Virus record (IMG/VR): IMGVR_UViG_3300045973_000546
Coordinates: 1 to 24,043 of that record
Length of the DNA: 24,043 nt
Reading direction: 5' to 3' (one strand)
Source: a virus
Of this stretch, positions 1-7,686 are shown piece by piece; positions within the stretch are counted from its first letter, which is position 1; each line of letters begins with the position of its first letter. A program made the translations under genes and the position numbers. Under the pieces are notes generated by a model. That model made no database searches and was not told the origin of the DNA. It was given only the letters and a program-made list of their open reading frames with translations.

Positions 1-1
1 G

Positions 2-442
2 TACTCACGGACAGTTAGTAAAGCAGTGCAGGCATCGTGCTCTGTGCAGGCTATCGCTACACGGTGCATATGTATCGTTCGAGCGGCGTCAATTGCACGA
101 ACAGCCTTGTCAGTAAAAAGCGTGTTTATGTCGGTGCTTGCTGTGCGTATATCAACCGTCGCTTTGTCGCGCAACTACTTCCGCTTGGTAGTGGCGCACA
201 AGACCACTGTCGTTACGCTGAATAGGGTAATTAAACTAACGCGCCAGGCATACAGCCCTGTAATCGTGGTGTGTTGGCGATTCATGGACAAGGTGAGCCA
301 GTTCGTTCTTCGCGTGGCTTACGCCTTCCGTTCGTTCGCTGTGCCGTTCTCAAGCCGAGTTGTCATCGTAGCGAACGAGCAGAGAACAACTTGCGTGCCT
401 CCTGACAGCAGAACTGTCAGAGTTCAACCGGAGCAACTATGA
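2..442 (+). CDS. Phage protein of about nine-residue repeats (5' partial)
   Basis: The frame is open from the window edge to a TGA at 440-442, so the gene begins upstream. No catalytic motif is visible. The C-terminal half falls into units of about nine residues, clearest at the end: RVVIVANEQ, RTTCVPPDS, RTVRVQPEQ. Each unit starts with Arg or a bulky residue and has Val near position five, and less regular units run back through the protein. Alternating hydrophobic residues suggest a beta-strand repeat fold. The stop overlaps the next start as ATGA, and GGAG lies before that start, which suggests translational coupling. Similar short repeat proteins sit next to adaptor genes in other podoviruses (recollection, unchecked). 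The high Cys/Arg content of the N-terminal part is odd. An alternative is that only the C-terminal part is conserved coding sequence. Confidence 0.6.
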   Translation, partial: YSRTVSKAVQASCSVQAIATRCICIVRAASIARTALSVKSVFMSVLAVRISTVALSRNYFRLVVAHKTTVVTLNRVIKLTRQAYSPVIVVCWRFMDKVSQFVLRVAYAFRSFAVPFSSRVVIVANEQRTTCVPPDSRTVRVQPEQL

Positions 443-711
443 CCTCATTCCAAAAACAACCTGCAGAAGTATTGGACTACGACGTTGATTTCAGCGACTG
501 GCTTGACGCCGACACGATCTCTTCAGTCGTTGCGACGGCTGCAACGGGGCTGAACGTGGCTTCGTCCATCTTCAGTAATACGACCAAGATTGTAAAAGTT
601 TGGCTTAACGGCGGTACGACGGGCAACACATACAAGGTGACAGTGCGCGTGACGACGGGAGTAGGCCGCGTCAAAGAAGTTGATTTCAACCTTGTCGTGA
701 CGGAGCTTTGA
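439..711 (+). CDS. Small beta-rich phage structural protein
   Basis: A 90-residue protein with an acidic N-terminal part (residues 12-25, containing DYDVDFSDWL) followed by alternating hydrophobic strands such as KIVKVWLNGG and YKVTVRVTT. No enzyme motif or membrane segment is seen. The start overlaps the preceding stop by four bases and has GGAG eight bases upstream. It lies directly before the two adaptor-like genes and resembles small proteins often labelled phage fibre-tail adaptor in podoviral late operons (family recollection, not checked). A structural role at the tail or connector is likely from position and fold, but its exact partner is unknown. Confidence 0.75.
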   Translation: MTSFQKQPAEVLDYDVDFSDWLDADTISSVVATAATGLNVASSIFSNTTKIVKVWLNGGTTGNTYKVTVRVTTGVGRVKEVDFNLVVTEL

Positions 712-712
712 C

Positions 713-1402
713 ATGGGAACAATGACCGCTCAAAACGTCATGGACAAGGTGATTACGCTCTTATCCGATCAGACGAATATCCGCTGGACTCAATCTGAGC
801 TACTTGGCTGGATCAACGACGGCGTGCGTGAAGTCGCGCTCCATAAGCCGGAAGCCTGCGTAAAAGCGGTGAACGTCGTGCTGACCCCAAGCACCCCGAA
901 GCAGTCCATCCCGGCAGACGGAACGCAGTTTTTGAAGGCTGTTCGTAACACCGGATCAGACGGAACAAAACTTGGGCGCGGCATCACTATCTGCGACAAG
1001 AACTCGCTCGATGGTTTCCAGCCGACATGGTATCGGGACTCCTACGGCCCAGAGATCGTGCACTTCATGTTCGACCCGGAGAATCCGCGAGGCTTTTACG
1101 TCTATCCAAAAGCGCCGTCTTCCGCATTGAACATCGAAGTAATGTATTCCTACTCTCCTGCCGACGTTGCAGCAGGCTCGGCCATCCCAGTTGATGACAT
1201 CTACGCCAACGCGCTGGTGCACTACACGCTGTTCCGCTGCTACTCGAAAGACGCAGATTACACCAACGACACGAACGAAGCGAATCGGCAGTATCAGTTG
1301 TTCGCTTCGTCACTCGGTATCAAACACGAAAACGAAACTATCCGTAATCCCAATCTGTACCGCGCAGGGTTCCAACCTGACGCGCCAGCCGCCGCTAAAT
1401 AA
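713..1402 (+). CDS. Phage head-tail adaptor-like protein, copy 1
   Basis: A 229-residue protein of the kind annotated as phage adaptor (DUF6682-like from memory). The N-terminal helix region has NIRWTQSELLGWINDGVREV at about residues 24-43, and a later core reads FYVYPKAP and VDDIYANALVHYTLFRCYSKDADY. The same landmarks recur in the following gene, so the two are paralogues. The family is thought to sit at the connector between portal and tail. The ATG at 713 is chosen because GGAG lies seven bases before it. An in-frame ATG at 722 is possible but less well spaced. It follows the previous stop by one base, as expected in one transcript. Confidence 0.8.
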   Translation: MGTMTAQNVMDKVITLLSDQTNIRWTQSELLGWINDGVREVALHKPEACVKAVNVVLTPSTPKQSIPADGTQFLKAVRNTGSDGTKLGRGITICDKNSLDGFQPTWYRDSYGPEIVHFMFDPENPRGFYVYPKAPSSALNIEVMYSYSPADVAAGSAIPVDDIYANALVHYTLFRCYSKDADYTNDTNEANRQYQLFASSLGIKHENETIRNPNLYRAGFQPDAPAAAK

Positions 1403-1413
1403 GGAGCATCAAC

Positions 1414-2112
1414 ATGGCAACCACAACCCTAGGCAACATCCTCGACCGTGCTACAACGGTGCTTCAAGATACGACGAACACCCGCTGGCCGCAAAGCGAA
1501 CTGGTTGGCTGGATCAACGACTCATACAAAGAGATCGTGCTGCTCAAGCCGGATGCCAATACGCAGTCATCCACGGTATCGCTAGCTGCCGGAACCCGTC
1601 AGAAGTTAGCTGACGCGGGGAGTATCAACCTGCCGTCAGCCCTGCTGGTCATCGACGTACCGCGCAATATGGCCGCATTGTCCGACAAAGGGGTTATCCG
1701 CCACATCAAGCGCCAGATTCTCGACGACCAAGTTCCTACTTGGCATAACTCGACGCAGAGCGTGAATATCAAGCATTGGATTTTTGATGACCGGGTTCCG
1801 AAGGAGTTCTTCGTCTATCCGCCTGCCGCTGCCGGCGCGCAGGTTGAGATCATCTATTCGTCGGTCCCAACAGGTCACAGCACAACGACAGTCAACACGG
1901 CAGACACGATCAAGGTCGATGACATCTACGGCAACGTGTTGCTCGATTATGTCCTGTACCGCGCCTACTCCAAGGACGCCGAGTACGCAGCCAACGGTGG
2001 TCGCGCTCAAGGTCATCGTCAGTCTTTTGCTGAAGCGCTCGGGGCCAAGGAACAGATTGAAACCGCTCAGTCTGCCGCAGCAGTTGCACCTGCCGTTACA
2101 ACCGTTCGATAA
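1414..2112 (+). CDS. Phage head-tail adaptor-like protein, copy 2
   Basis: A 232-residue paralogue of the preceding protein. Shared landmarks include NTRWPQSELVGWINDSYKEI near residues 24-43, a central W-rich stretch (IKHWIFDDRVPKEFFVYPP) and VDDIYGNVLLDYVLYRAYSKDAEY. A strong ribosome-binding site (AAGGAG) lies just upstream of the ATG. The C-terminal tail is Ala/Val-rich and unlike copy 1. The conserved central and C-terminal blocks suggest the same fold and a connector or tail-adaptor role. Whether the copies form one mixed ring, two stacked rings, or have specialised separately cannot be told from sequence. Confidence 0.8.
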   Translation: MATTTLGNILDRATTVLQDTTNTRWPQSELVGWINDSYKEIVLLKPDANTQSSTVSLAAGTRQKLADAGSINLPSALLVIDVPRNMAALSDKGVIRHIKRQILDDQVPTWHNSTQSVNIKHWIFDDRVPKEFFVYPPAAAGAQVEIIYSSVPTGHSTTTVNTADTIKVDDIYGNVLLDYVLYRAYSKDAEYAANGGRAQGHRQSFAEALGAKEQIETAQSAAAVAPAVTTVR

Positions 2113-2122
2113 GGAGTAGGTT

Positions 2123-3634
2123 ATGGGTGCTCTAGTTGTCACTGACAATGCGGCATCAATGCTCGCATCAACGATCACGGCGCTTGCCGGCGTCACGTCA
2201 ATAACCCTATCCGATGCGTCCAAGTTCCCCGTTGTTAATCAAGGCGGCCCTGGAACCGACTGGAGCTATGTCACGCTGTATGACGCCAGTAACAATGCAG
2301 AGAACGTAAAGGTTACTCGTCGGGATTCAGGCTCTAACACGCTCACCATCGTTCGCGGAACAGCCGCTGGCATTTCAGGGACAACCGACGCGTCATGCCG
2401 AGCATGGGCTTCGACGACAACTGGAGTTGCTTGTCGATTGATCGCCCAGACGGTGAATGATGCCTTCTCTCAGCCGGTCACTACCGCTGCCGCCGCCGCT
2501 GCATCTGCCAGTGCGGCAGCAACCTCTGCCTCAAGCGCAGCCACGTCTGCCTCCAGCGCTGCTGCCAGTGCTGCTGCGTCTATTCCAAACACACAAAAAG
2601 CAGCGGTGAGCGGCGTTGCCTCCCTTGATGCAGGTGGATTTGTTGTCCAACTTGCAACGCCCAAAGACACGTCCGTCACCACGGTAAAGATTGCCGACGC
2701 GAACGTAACCACAGCCAAGATCGCTGATGCCAATGTAACGACTGCGAAGATTGCCGACGCGAACGTGACCACGGTAAAGATTGCCGACGCTGCAATTACG
2801 CTTGCTAAGCTTGCCGACAAACCTGTGTTTATCACAGACCGCCAGTGCATTATCAGCGGAGGTGTTGATAGCAGTGGTCTATCCGCTTTTGGCGGAAGTA
2901 TAGGCAGCACGACCGTTACTCAAACCGGAACGCTGGTTGCAACTGCTGCGAGTGGATTTAATTCCTACGGTAGCGTTGATCGGGTTGGGTCAATCACGAA
3001 CGCCTCTTGGACAGGCCTTTCTACCCCCTACGTTACCTACTACCTGTACTTGGATGTCGCTGCAGACGGCACCTGCACAACCGGCAGTACGACGCTGGCC
3101 CCTGTCTATCAGTATGGATCAAGCTACAGCAACACGAACAACCAATTCACCTTCAGCATCTCGGAGATGAAAGGGAAGGTCGGCACGGGTTCCGGTGCGA
3201 ACCAAGTATGGCGAGTGTTTGTCGGTGAAGCGGTGACGACTGGTAGCGTGGTCAACACGATTACGTGGTACACGGTTGGAACTAGGTATTTTGTGCCATA
3301 TAATGTTTTTCCTGCAAATTATTCGATAGCGAGTTTTACGCATAACCTTGGTTTTTTCAGTGATTCATCACCGTTAAAGGTTACACCATATCTAAAGCTC
3401 ATTAACGCGGCACTTGAAGCGCAGGGCGGGACTGACGGGCAGGTGTACACGGGTATCGGTTTTGCGCTAAATGCAACAAGCCCATTTCCATGCACTCAAA
3501 ACGCAAAAAATATATTTTACAGGGCGTACACCCCGCAGCAGATAAGCTACCAAAGGTACAGTGACGGGTACATCATAGGCGTGCAGCAATCAGCCGCTTG
3601 GAATATCGGCTTCCTTGTTGAGCGAAGCTGGTAA
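2123..3634 (+). CDS. Tail-fibre-like receptor-binding protein
   Basis: A 503-residue protein with a modular fibre layout. The N-terminal 115 residues are beta-rich and probably attach to the particle. Residues about 120-155 are an Ala/Ser-rich helical stretch, and residues 185-234 are five ten-residue VTTxKIADAN-type repeats, as often seen in phage fibre shafts. The rest is a Gly/Ser/Thr/Tyr-rich C-terminal region suited to receptor binding. AAGGAG stands six bases before the ATG. The last part of the gene is notably AT-rich compared with its neighbours, which suggests exchange of the tip domain. The stop overlaps the next gene's ATG by one base. No chaperone or hydrolase motif was recognised. 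Confidence 0.8.
   Translation: MGALVVTDNAASMLASTITALAGVTSITLSDASKFPVVNQGGPGTDWSYVTLYDASNNAENVKVTRRDSGSNTLTIVRGTAAGISGTTDASCRAWASTTTGVACRLIAQTVNDAFSQPVTTAAAAAASASAAATSASSAATSASSAAASAAASIPNTQKAAVSGVASLDAGGFVVQLATPKDTSVTTVKIADANVTTAKIADANVTTAKIADANVTTVKIADAAITLAKLADKPVFITDRQCIISGGVDSSGLSAFGGSIGSTTVTQTGTLVATAASGFNSYGSVDRVGSITNASWTGLSTPYVTYYLYLDVAADGTCTTGSTTLAPVYQYGSSYSNTNNQFTFSISEMKGKVGTGSGANQVWRVFVGEAVTTGSVVNTITWYTVGTRYFVPYNVFPANYSIASFTHNLGFFSDSSPLKVTPYLKLINAALEAQGGTDGQVYTGIGFALNATSPFPCTQNAKNIFYRAYTPQQISYQRYSDGYIIGVQQSAAWNIGFLVERSW
2675..2824 (+). repeat. Five tandem 30-base repeats in the fibre gene
   Basis: Five consecutive 30-base units encode ten-residue repeats of the form VTTxKIADAN (unit starts 2675, 2705, 2735, 2765, 2795). 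Units 1 and 4 are nearly identical in DNA, while unit 5 has diverged to AITLAKLADK. In-frame gain or loss of a unit would lengthen or shorten the fibre shaft. Confidence 0.9.
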
Positions 3635-5418
3635 TGGCTTTCGCGCAAAAGATCGTCGGGTTTCTCGGTATCACTCCGCGCACATCAGAGCGTCTAGTGA
3701 CGGACATGGCGGCGCAAGTGGCCGAGAATGTTGATCTTCTGTCGGGGGAAATTCGGCCTATACGACCCCCGTTGCTTGCCAATTCTCCTTCGGTATACGG
3801 CGTGAAACTCGCAGCTTACCGGGCCTACAACGGCGTGACTGAGAAGTGGCGGACATGGGATACCGATGTCGACGTCGCTGTTGCGCCTCTGTCCCCAGAT
3901 GTTGAGCAGCGTTATTACTGGACGGGCGATGGATGCCCTAGGTACGCCACGTTTACGAACTTTGGCACAACGGATTGGGCGCTTGGCATTCCAAACCCAA
4001 CGGCAAAGCCATCTGCATCCGCGACGGGCGGCGTGGGAAGCACAATAAATCGCGCTTATTGCTATACGCTCTACCAGCCATCCACCGGGGAAGAAACCGG
4101 GCCGTCTCCAGTGGGCGACATCGCCTCGGGCAAAGCGGATGGAACTTGGACGATTACCGGGTTTTCAGGTACGCCAACGAATGACCGGGCGGTTTCCTAC
4201 AATACATCAGGGCTTTATCAACGTCTTTACAGGACTTCAGGCACGTCTGCGGACTTCCAGCTTGTCTCTGAGCGCGCAGTAGCTACAACGGATTGGACAG
4301 ATACCGTACTCGATGCAGCCATGATGGGTGACAGTCTTCTAAGCTCTGGCTGGTTGCCGCCACCTGTTGACCTGAAGGGCTTGATCACGCTACCCAATGG
4401 GTGCATGGTTGGTTTTCACGGTAACGAGCTGTGCTACTCTGAACCTTATCAGCCGCACGCGTGGCCTGACGCCAACAAGAACCAGACTGAATCAGTTATT
4501 GTAGGCATTGAATCGTTTGGTACGGCGGTTGTTGCCTGCACCAAGACTCGCCCGTATGTGTTCGACGGTGTTACTCCCGATGTCGTCACGGGCGACAAGG
4601 TGAATAAGATTTGGCCGTGTTTGTCCAAGCGCAGTGTTTGTGCTGTGGGTGACGGGGTGATCTATTCGACCAATACCGGCATGGTTTACGTTGGCTCCGC
4701 AGGCCCGAGGATTTGGACTGAAGGGCTTTACACGCTGTATGAATGGGAGAAGCTGGCCCCTTCAACTTTTGTGTGCGTCATGTCAAATGACAAGGTGTAT
4801 GCGCTCCACACACCTGTTGGTTCTGCATACCCATCACTGCTCCAAATAGCCCCCAGTGAGAAGGCGTCTCTTACGGTAATCGGAACAGATGCGACTGAGC
4901 TGTATGCCGACTCTCTTGACGGGAACCTCTACCTAGTAAAGACAGAGGTGTATCAGTACAACGGAACGCCAAACGCCAGAAGCACATTCGTATGGCGCTC
5001 CAAAGCGTTCGAGCTTCCTGTCCCGGTAAATCTGGGCGTCGGTTTGATTGAGTATGTAGGCGAACTATCGGTTGACCAGATTGCCTCCGGGTACGCTCAA
5101 ATCATCACAGCGCTTGCAACAAACCAAACCGTTATCACCGTAGGAACTTCAGTTGGTGCTTTCCGGCAGATTAACTTCGCTGACGCACCAATCGGCGGCG
5201 CAATGGGAATTGCGCCAATACCTTCGAAAAACGAGTTCCTGAAATACACACTCTATGCCGATGGTAAAGCCGTGGCGACAATTGATGTGTTATCAGGAAA
5301 GACGTTCCGATTGCCGGGGGGCTACACGTCAGACGTACTAACCCACGAACTAACCGGGAACGTGCGTGTTCGTTACCTGAAAGTCTCCGAAAATATGGAG
5401 GGGTTAAAGCTTGTCTAA
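3634..5418 (+). CDS. Podoviral tail nozzle-like (tail tubular B-like) protein
   Basis: A 594-residue virion protein. The N-terminus has the pattern TSERLVTDMAAQVAENVDLL followed by SGEIRPIRPP, which I associate with podoviral tail proteins whose start describes removal of leading gaps and a fixed reference frame of strands. The C-terminus has KTFRLPGGY and LTGNVRVRYLKVSENMEGLKLV, the typical ending of this group. The interior is beta-rich without transmembrane segments or catalytic motifs. The length is close to that of tail tubular or nozzle proteins such as T7 gp12, but direct homology to T7 is an inference from position. The start overlaps the fibre stop (TAATG), and the end overlaps the next small gene by eight bases. 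Confidence 0.75.
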   Translation: MAFAQKIVGFLGITPRTSERLVTDMAAQVAENVDLLSGEIRPIRPPLLANSPSVYGVKLAAYRAYNGVTEKWRTWDTDVDVAVAPLSPDVEQRYYWTGDGCPRYATFTNFGTTDWALGIPNPTAKPSASATGGVGSTINRAYCYTLYQPSTGEETGPSPVGDIASGKADGTWTITGFSGTPTNDRAVSYNTSGLYQRLYRTSGTSADFQLVSERAVATTDWTDTVLDAAMMGDSLLSSGWLPPPVDLKGLITLPNGCMVGFHGNELCYSEPYQPHAWPDANKNQTESVIVGIESFGTAVVACTKTRPYVFDGVTPDVVTGDKVNKIWPCLSKRSVCAVGDGVIYSTNTGMVYVGSAGPRIWTEGLYTLYEWEKLAPSTFVCVMSNDKVYALHTPVGSAYPSLLQIAPSEKASLTVIGTDATELYADSLDGNLYLVKTEVYQYNGTPNARSTFVWRSKAFELPVPVNLGVGLIEYVGELSVDQIASGYAQIITALATNQTVITVGTSVGAFRQINFADAPIGGAMGIAPIPSKNEFLKYTLYADGKAVATIDVLSGKTFRLPGGYTSDVLTHELTGNVRVRYLKVSENMEGLKLV

Positions 5419-5590
5419 GCGTGCTATCCCCAGACCGAAGCCGGAGACTGATCCGGCTGTCGCTGCCATAAAAGAGAACCTTGAGGTGCTGTTCGGACAG
5501 CGGGGCGGTAGGATCGCGCCGCTTCCCGAAACGGCTAGCACCGCAGAGCTGATTTCAAAGATCAACGAAATAATCGCCCGTCTTCAGTAG
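5411..5590 (+). CDS. Small phage protein with TTG start
   Basis: A 59-residue protein beginning LSKRAIPRPKPETDPAVAAI and ending in a short helical stretch, ELISKINEIIARLQ. There is no ATG. TTG at 5411 is chosen because GGAGG at 5397-5401 stands nine bases before it and the frame is free of stops to TAG at 5588. It overlaps the end of the nozzle-like gene by eight bases, which suggests coupled translation. Small proteins with the same position and a KENLEVLFG-like middle follow nozzle-type genes in other phages (recollection). The function is unknown, and a virion-assembly role is a guess from context. Confidence 0.75.
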   Translation: MSKRAIPRPKPETDPAVAAIKENLEVLFGQRGGRIAPLPETASTAELISKINEIIARLQ

Positions 5591-5602
5591 CCCGTTAAAA
5601 GC

Positions 5603-6046
5603 ATGGCAATGTCCGTTGCCATGAAGAGGATTATCACTGACCAGGATGAGCGCATTGGCGCATGGGTGGCGGCCAGCATTGGCCGGGCTGCGCCATGGGG
5701 GCCATTTCACGCGCTCGGAATTGAGCAGGATGGAATCCTTATTGCCGGAGTTGTCTTCGATGGCTGGGTAAAAGAGGCGCGCTGTTCGATGCACTGTGCA
5801 GGCATCGGCAAACGCTGGCTTACCAGAGAATTCCTCTTTGCGTGCTTTGATTACGCATTTCGGCAGTTGAATTGCAAGGTGATCATTAATCCGGTGGATG
5901 CGGACAATGAAGCATCCATCAAATTCACTTCGCACATTGGTTTTGCAGAGGTAGCAAGGATTCCGGAAGGCTCCGGAGATTGCGACCTAATTATTTTTGC
6001 CATGCCGCGCAGGACGTGTCGCTGGTTGAGCGTTAGACGGGGTTAA
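5603..6046 (+). CDS. GNAT-family N-acetyltransferase-like protein
   Basis: A 147-residue protein resembling phage-borne GNAT acetyltransferases, which move an acetyl group from acetyl-CoA to an amine. Supporting features are a strand pair around GILIAGVVFDGW, a helix with GKRWLTREFLFACFDYAF, and the typical late block CKVIINPVDADNEASIKFTS followed by HIGF. The usual R/Q-x-x-G-x-G/A acetyl-CoA loop is not clear; the GIGKRWL segment may serve. The start is uncertain: ATGs at 5603, 5609 and 5621 are all in frame and none has a strong Shine-Dalgarno sequence. It sits inside the virion operon, so the target could be a virion or host protein, which is unknown. Confidence 0.7.
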   Translation: MAMSVAMKRIITDQDERIGAWVAASIGRAAPWGPFHALGIEQDGILIAGVVFDGWVKEARCSMHCAGIGKRWLTREFLFACFDYAFRQLNCKVIINPVDADNEASIKFTSHIGFAEVARIPEGSGDCDLIIFAMPRRTCRWLSVRRG

Positions 6047-6048
6047 GC

Positions 6049-6963
6049 ATGGCTTACATCAGTAGACGGCAACTAGAATTCCTGGGCGAGCCCATTGGCA
6101 ACATGTCCGGTGTTGGCGTGGACGGCCGCGCCATTTATCACGGTGGCGGAAAGGGCGACTCGCCACCAGCCCCCGATTACACGCCGATGGCGAATGCTTC
6201 TGAAGAATCGGCGCGCATCGGCGCAGAACTTGGCCGAGAGCAACTGGCTGAGAATAAGCGGCAGTTTGAGGTAAATCAAACGACGCTGAAGCCGGTTATC
6301 GATCAATCGATCGAGACGCAGCGTATTTCCAACGAGCAAGGCGTCAAGAATTATGAGACGTTCCAGGCCGAAGGTCGCCCCATCCAGCAGCGCCTTGCAA
6401 GTATTGCTCTGGGAGGCGACTACACCGACGCACAAAAAGCAAAGCAGGAAGAAGCGGCCGGCACGGCAATTTCCGATGCGCGCGCCGGAACAAGCCAGCA
6501 AATGAACCAGCTGATCCGCCAGGGATTGCGCATGGGATGGAGCCCGGCGAAGTTGGCTTCAATGGGCGGCCAGGCGGCCACAATGGGCGCACAGAGCCAG
6601 GTTTCTGCGGCAAATTTGGCTCGAACCGGCGTGCAGGGTAAGCAGCTGGCCCAGATGGGCGATGCGTACAACACCTATTCCGGCCTCGGATCTTCTGCAC
6701 CGACGTTCTACAACTCGGGCACAGGCGCGGCGCAGGCGGCCAGCGGTACGCAACTTGGCGTATCTGGCCAGTACATGGGCGGAATGGCGCAGGGCAACGG
6801 AACGATCATGCAAGGGCAGCAGGCGCGCATCAGTGGCCTCGGCTCAATCCTGAGCAGTCAGACCGGCATATACGATTCGCAGATGGCGGCGAACTCATCT
6901 TCGGCCTCCGGGACAATGGGACTGATTGGTGCCGGCATCGGTGCAGCAGCGACGATCTACTAA
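6049..6963 (+). CDS. Internal virion / DNA-ejection protein (gp14-slot)
   Basis: A 304-residue protein rich in Ala, Gly, Gln and Ser. Residues about 55-110 form a helical, charged region (SARIGAELGREQLAENKRQF), followed by many Met/Gln-Gly segments and a C-terminal small-residue hydrophobic segment near residues 288-304 (GTMGLIGAGIGAAATIY). This is the usual makeup of podoviral proteins packed inside the head and ejected through the tail to form a conduit. The position, first of three such genes after the nozzle, matches T7 gene 14. The correspondence is positional and compositional, not proven homology. The stop overlaps the next ATG by one base. Confidence 0.7.
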   Translation: MAYISRRQLEFLGEPIGNMSGVGVDGRAIYHGGGKGDSPPAPDYTPMANASEESARIGAELGREQLAENKRQFEVNQTTLKPVIDQSIETQRISNEQGVKNYETFQAEGRPIQQRLASIALGGDYTDAQKAKQEEAAGTAISDARAGTSQQMNQLIRQGLRMGWSPAKLASMGGQAATMGAQSQVSAANLARTGVQGKQLAQMGDAYNTYSGLGSSAPTFYNSGTGAAQAASGTQLGVSGQYMGGMAQGNGTIMQGQQARISGLGSILSSQTGIYDSQMAANSSSASGTMGLIGAGIGAAATIY

Positions 6964-7685
6964 TGAGCGACTACGACGATATCTTTTCCCGCCATGATCG
7001 GGTGGCAATTCAAGTTTCTGGCGGCAAGGATTCGCTTGCTGCTTTGTACTTGCTGCGTCCATATTGGGATCGGCTGGTCGTCTATTGGCTTAATCCTGGA
7101 AATCCGTTTCCAGAGACGTATGAGGTAATTGACCGTGTTGCTTCGATGGTTCCGCATTTCAAAGAGGTACGAGGTCGCCAGCGCGAAATAATCAAGGAAG
7201 GCGGCTGGCCTTCTGATGTTGTACCAATTCGTTGGACAAGTTTCGGCCAGTTTGGCCTTGGCGAAAAGGCGTTCAAAGTGCAGGGGCGTTTTGATTGCTG
7301 CTGGCGCTCTCTGATGCTCCCCATGCACGAAGCCATGCTTGAAGATGGAATTACCTGCGTAATTCGAGGAAAGCGCAGCGACGAGGTTGATAAATCGCCA
7401 TCCAGATCAGGCGACGTGATCGACGGCATCGAATTCGTCTATCCGCTGTGGGATTGGTCGGCCGGTGATGTGCATACGTTCCTGAGAGATAACGGCGTAC
7501 AGCTTCCGGACTATTACCTCTACGTCGACAGTTCGCTCGACTGCATGGATTGCACCGCATGGTGGGAAGACGGTATCGGAAAATTCACCAAAGCAAGGTA
7601 TCCAGCGCTTCATGCGGAGTACGTGAGGCGGATTGGTTTAATCAAGTCGGCAATCGCCGACGAATTGACACGAATCGAGGACTGA
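6963..7685 (+). CDS. APS/PAPS-reductase-like PP-loop protein
   Basis: A 240-residue member of the adenine-nucleotide alpha-hydrolase/PAPS reductase superfamily. The PP-loop SGGKDS is at residues 19-24, where such enzymes bind the adenylate pyrophosphate or phosphate. Cysteines C112-C113 and C194-x-x-C197 reproduce the CC-(about 80)-CxxC spacing used to hold a 4Fe-4S cluster in APS reductases. A basic GKRSDE segment follows at about 136-141. Known relatives reduce APS/PAPS to sulphite or, as in DndC, act in DNA sulphur modification. The gene overlaps the gp14-slot gene by one base and precedes the gp15-slot gene by one base, so it is expressed with virion proteins. Whether it acts in sulphur metabolism or nucleic-acid modification is unknown. 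Confidence 0.85.
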   Translation: MSDYDDIFSRHDRVAIQVSGGKDSLAALYLLRPYWDRLVVYWLNPGNPFPETYEVIDRVASMVPHFKEVRGRQREIIKEGGWPSDVVPIRWTSFGQFGLGEKAFKVQGRFDCCWRSLMLPMHEAMLEDGITCVIRGKRSDEVDKSPSRSGDVIDGIEFVYPLWDWSAGDVHTFLRDNGVQLPDYYLYVDSSLDCMDCTAWWEDGIGKFTKARYPALHAEYVRRIGLIKSAIADELTRIED

Positions 7686-7686
7686 A

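Noticed and set aside
37-225. 62-codon ORF in another frame near the window start
   Set aside because: The frame open from the window edge to 442 shows the nine-residue repeats and couples to the next gene by ATGA, so this one is unlikely.
1636-2223. 195-codon minus-strand ORF opposite adaptor copy 2
   Set aside because: It spans a well-supported gene and the ribosome-binding site of the fibre gene. The product has no fold-like pattern.
2470-2910. 146-codon minus-strand ORF made of Ala/Val/Thr repeats
   Set aside because: It is the mirror of the Ala-rich and 30-base-repeat region of the fibre gene. The repeats alone explain the open frame.
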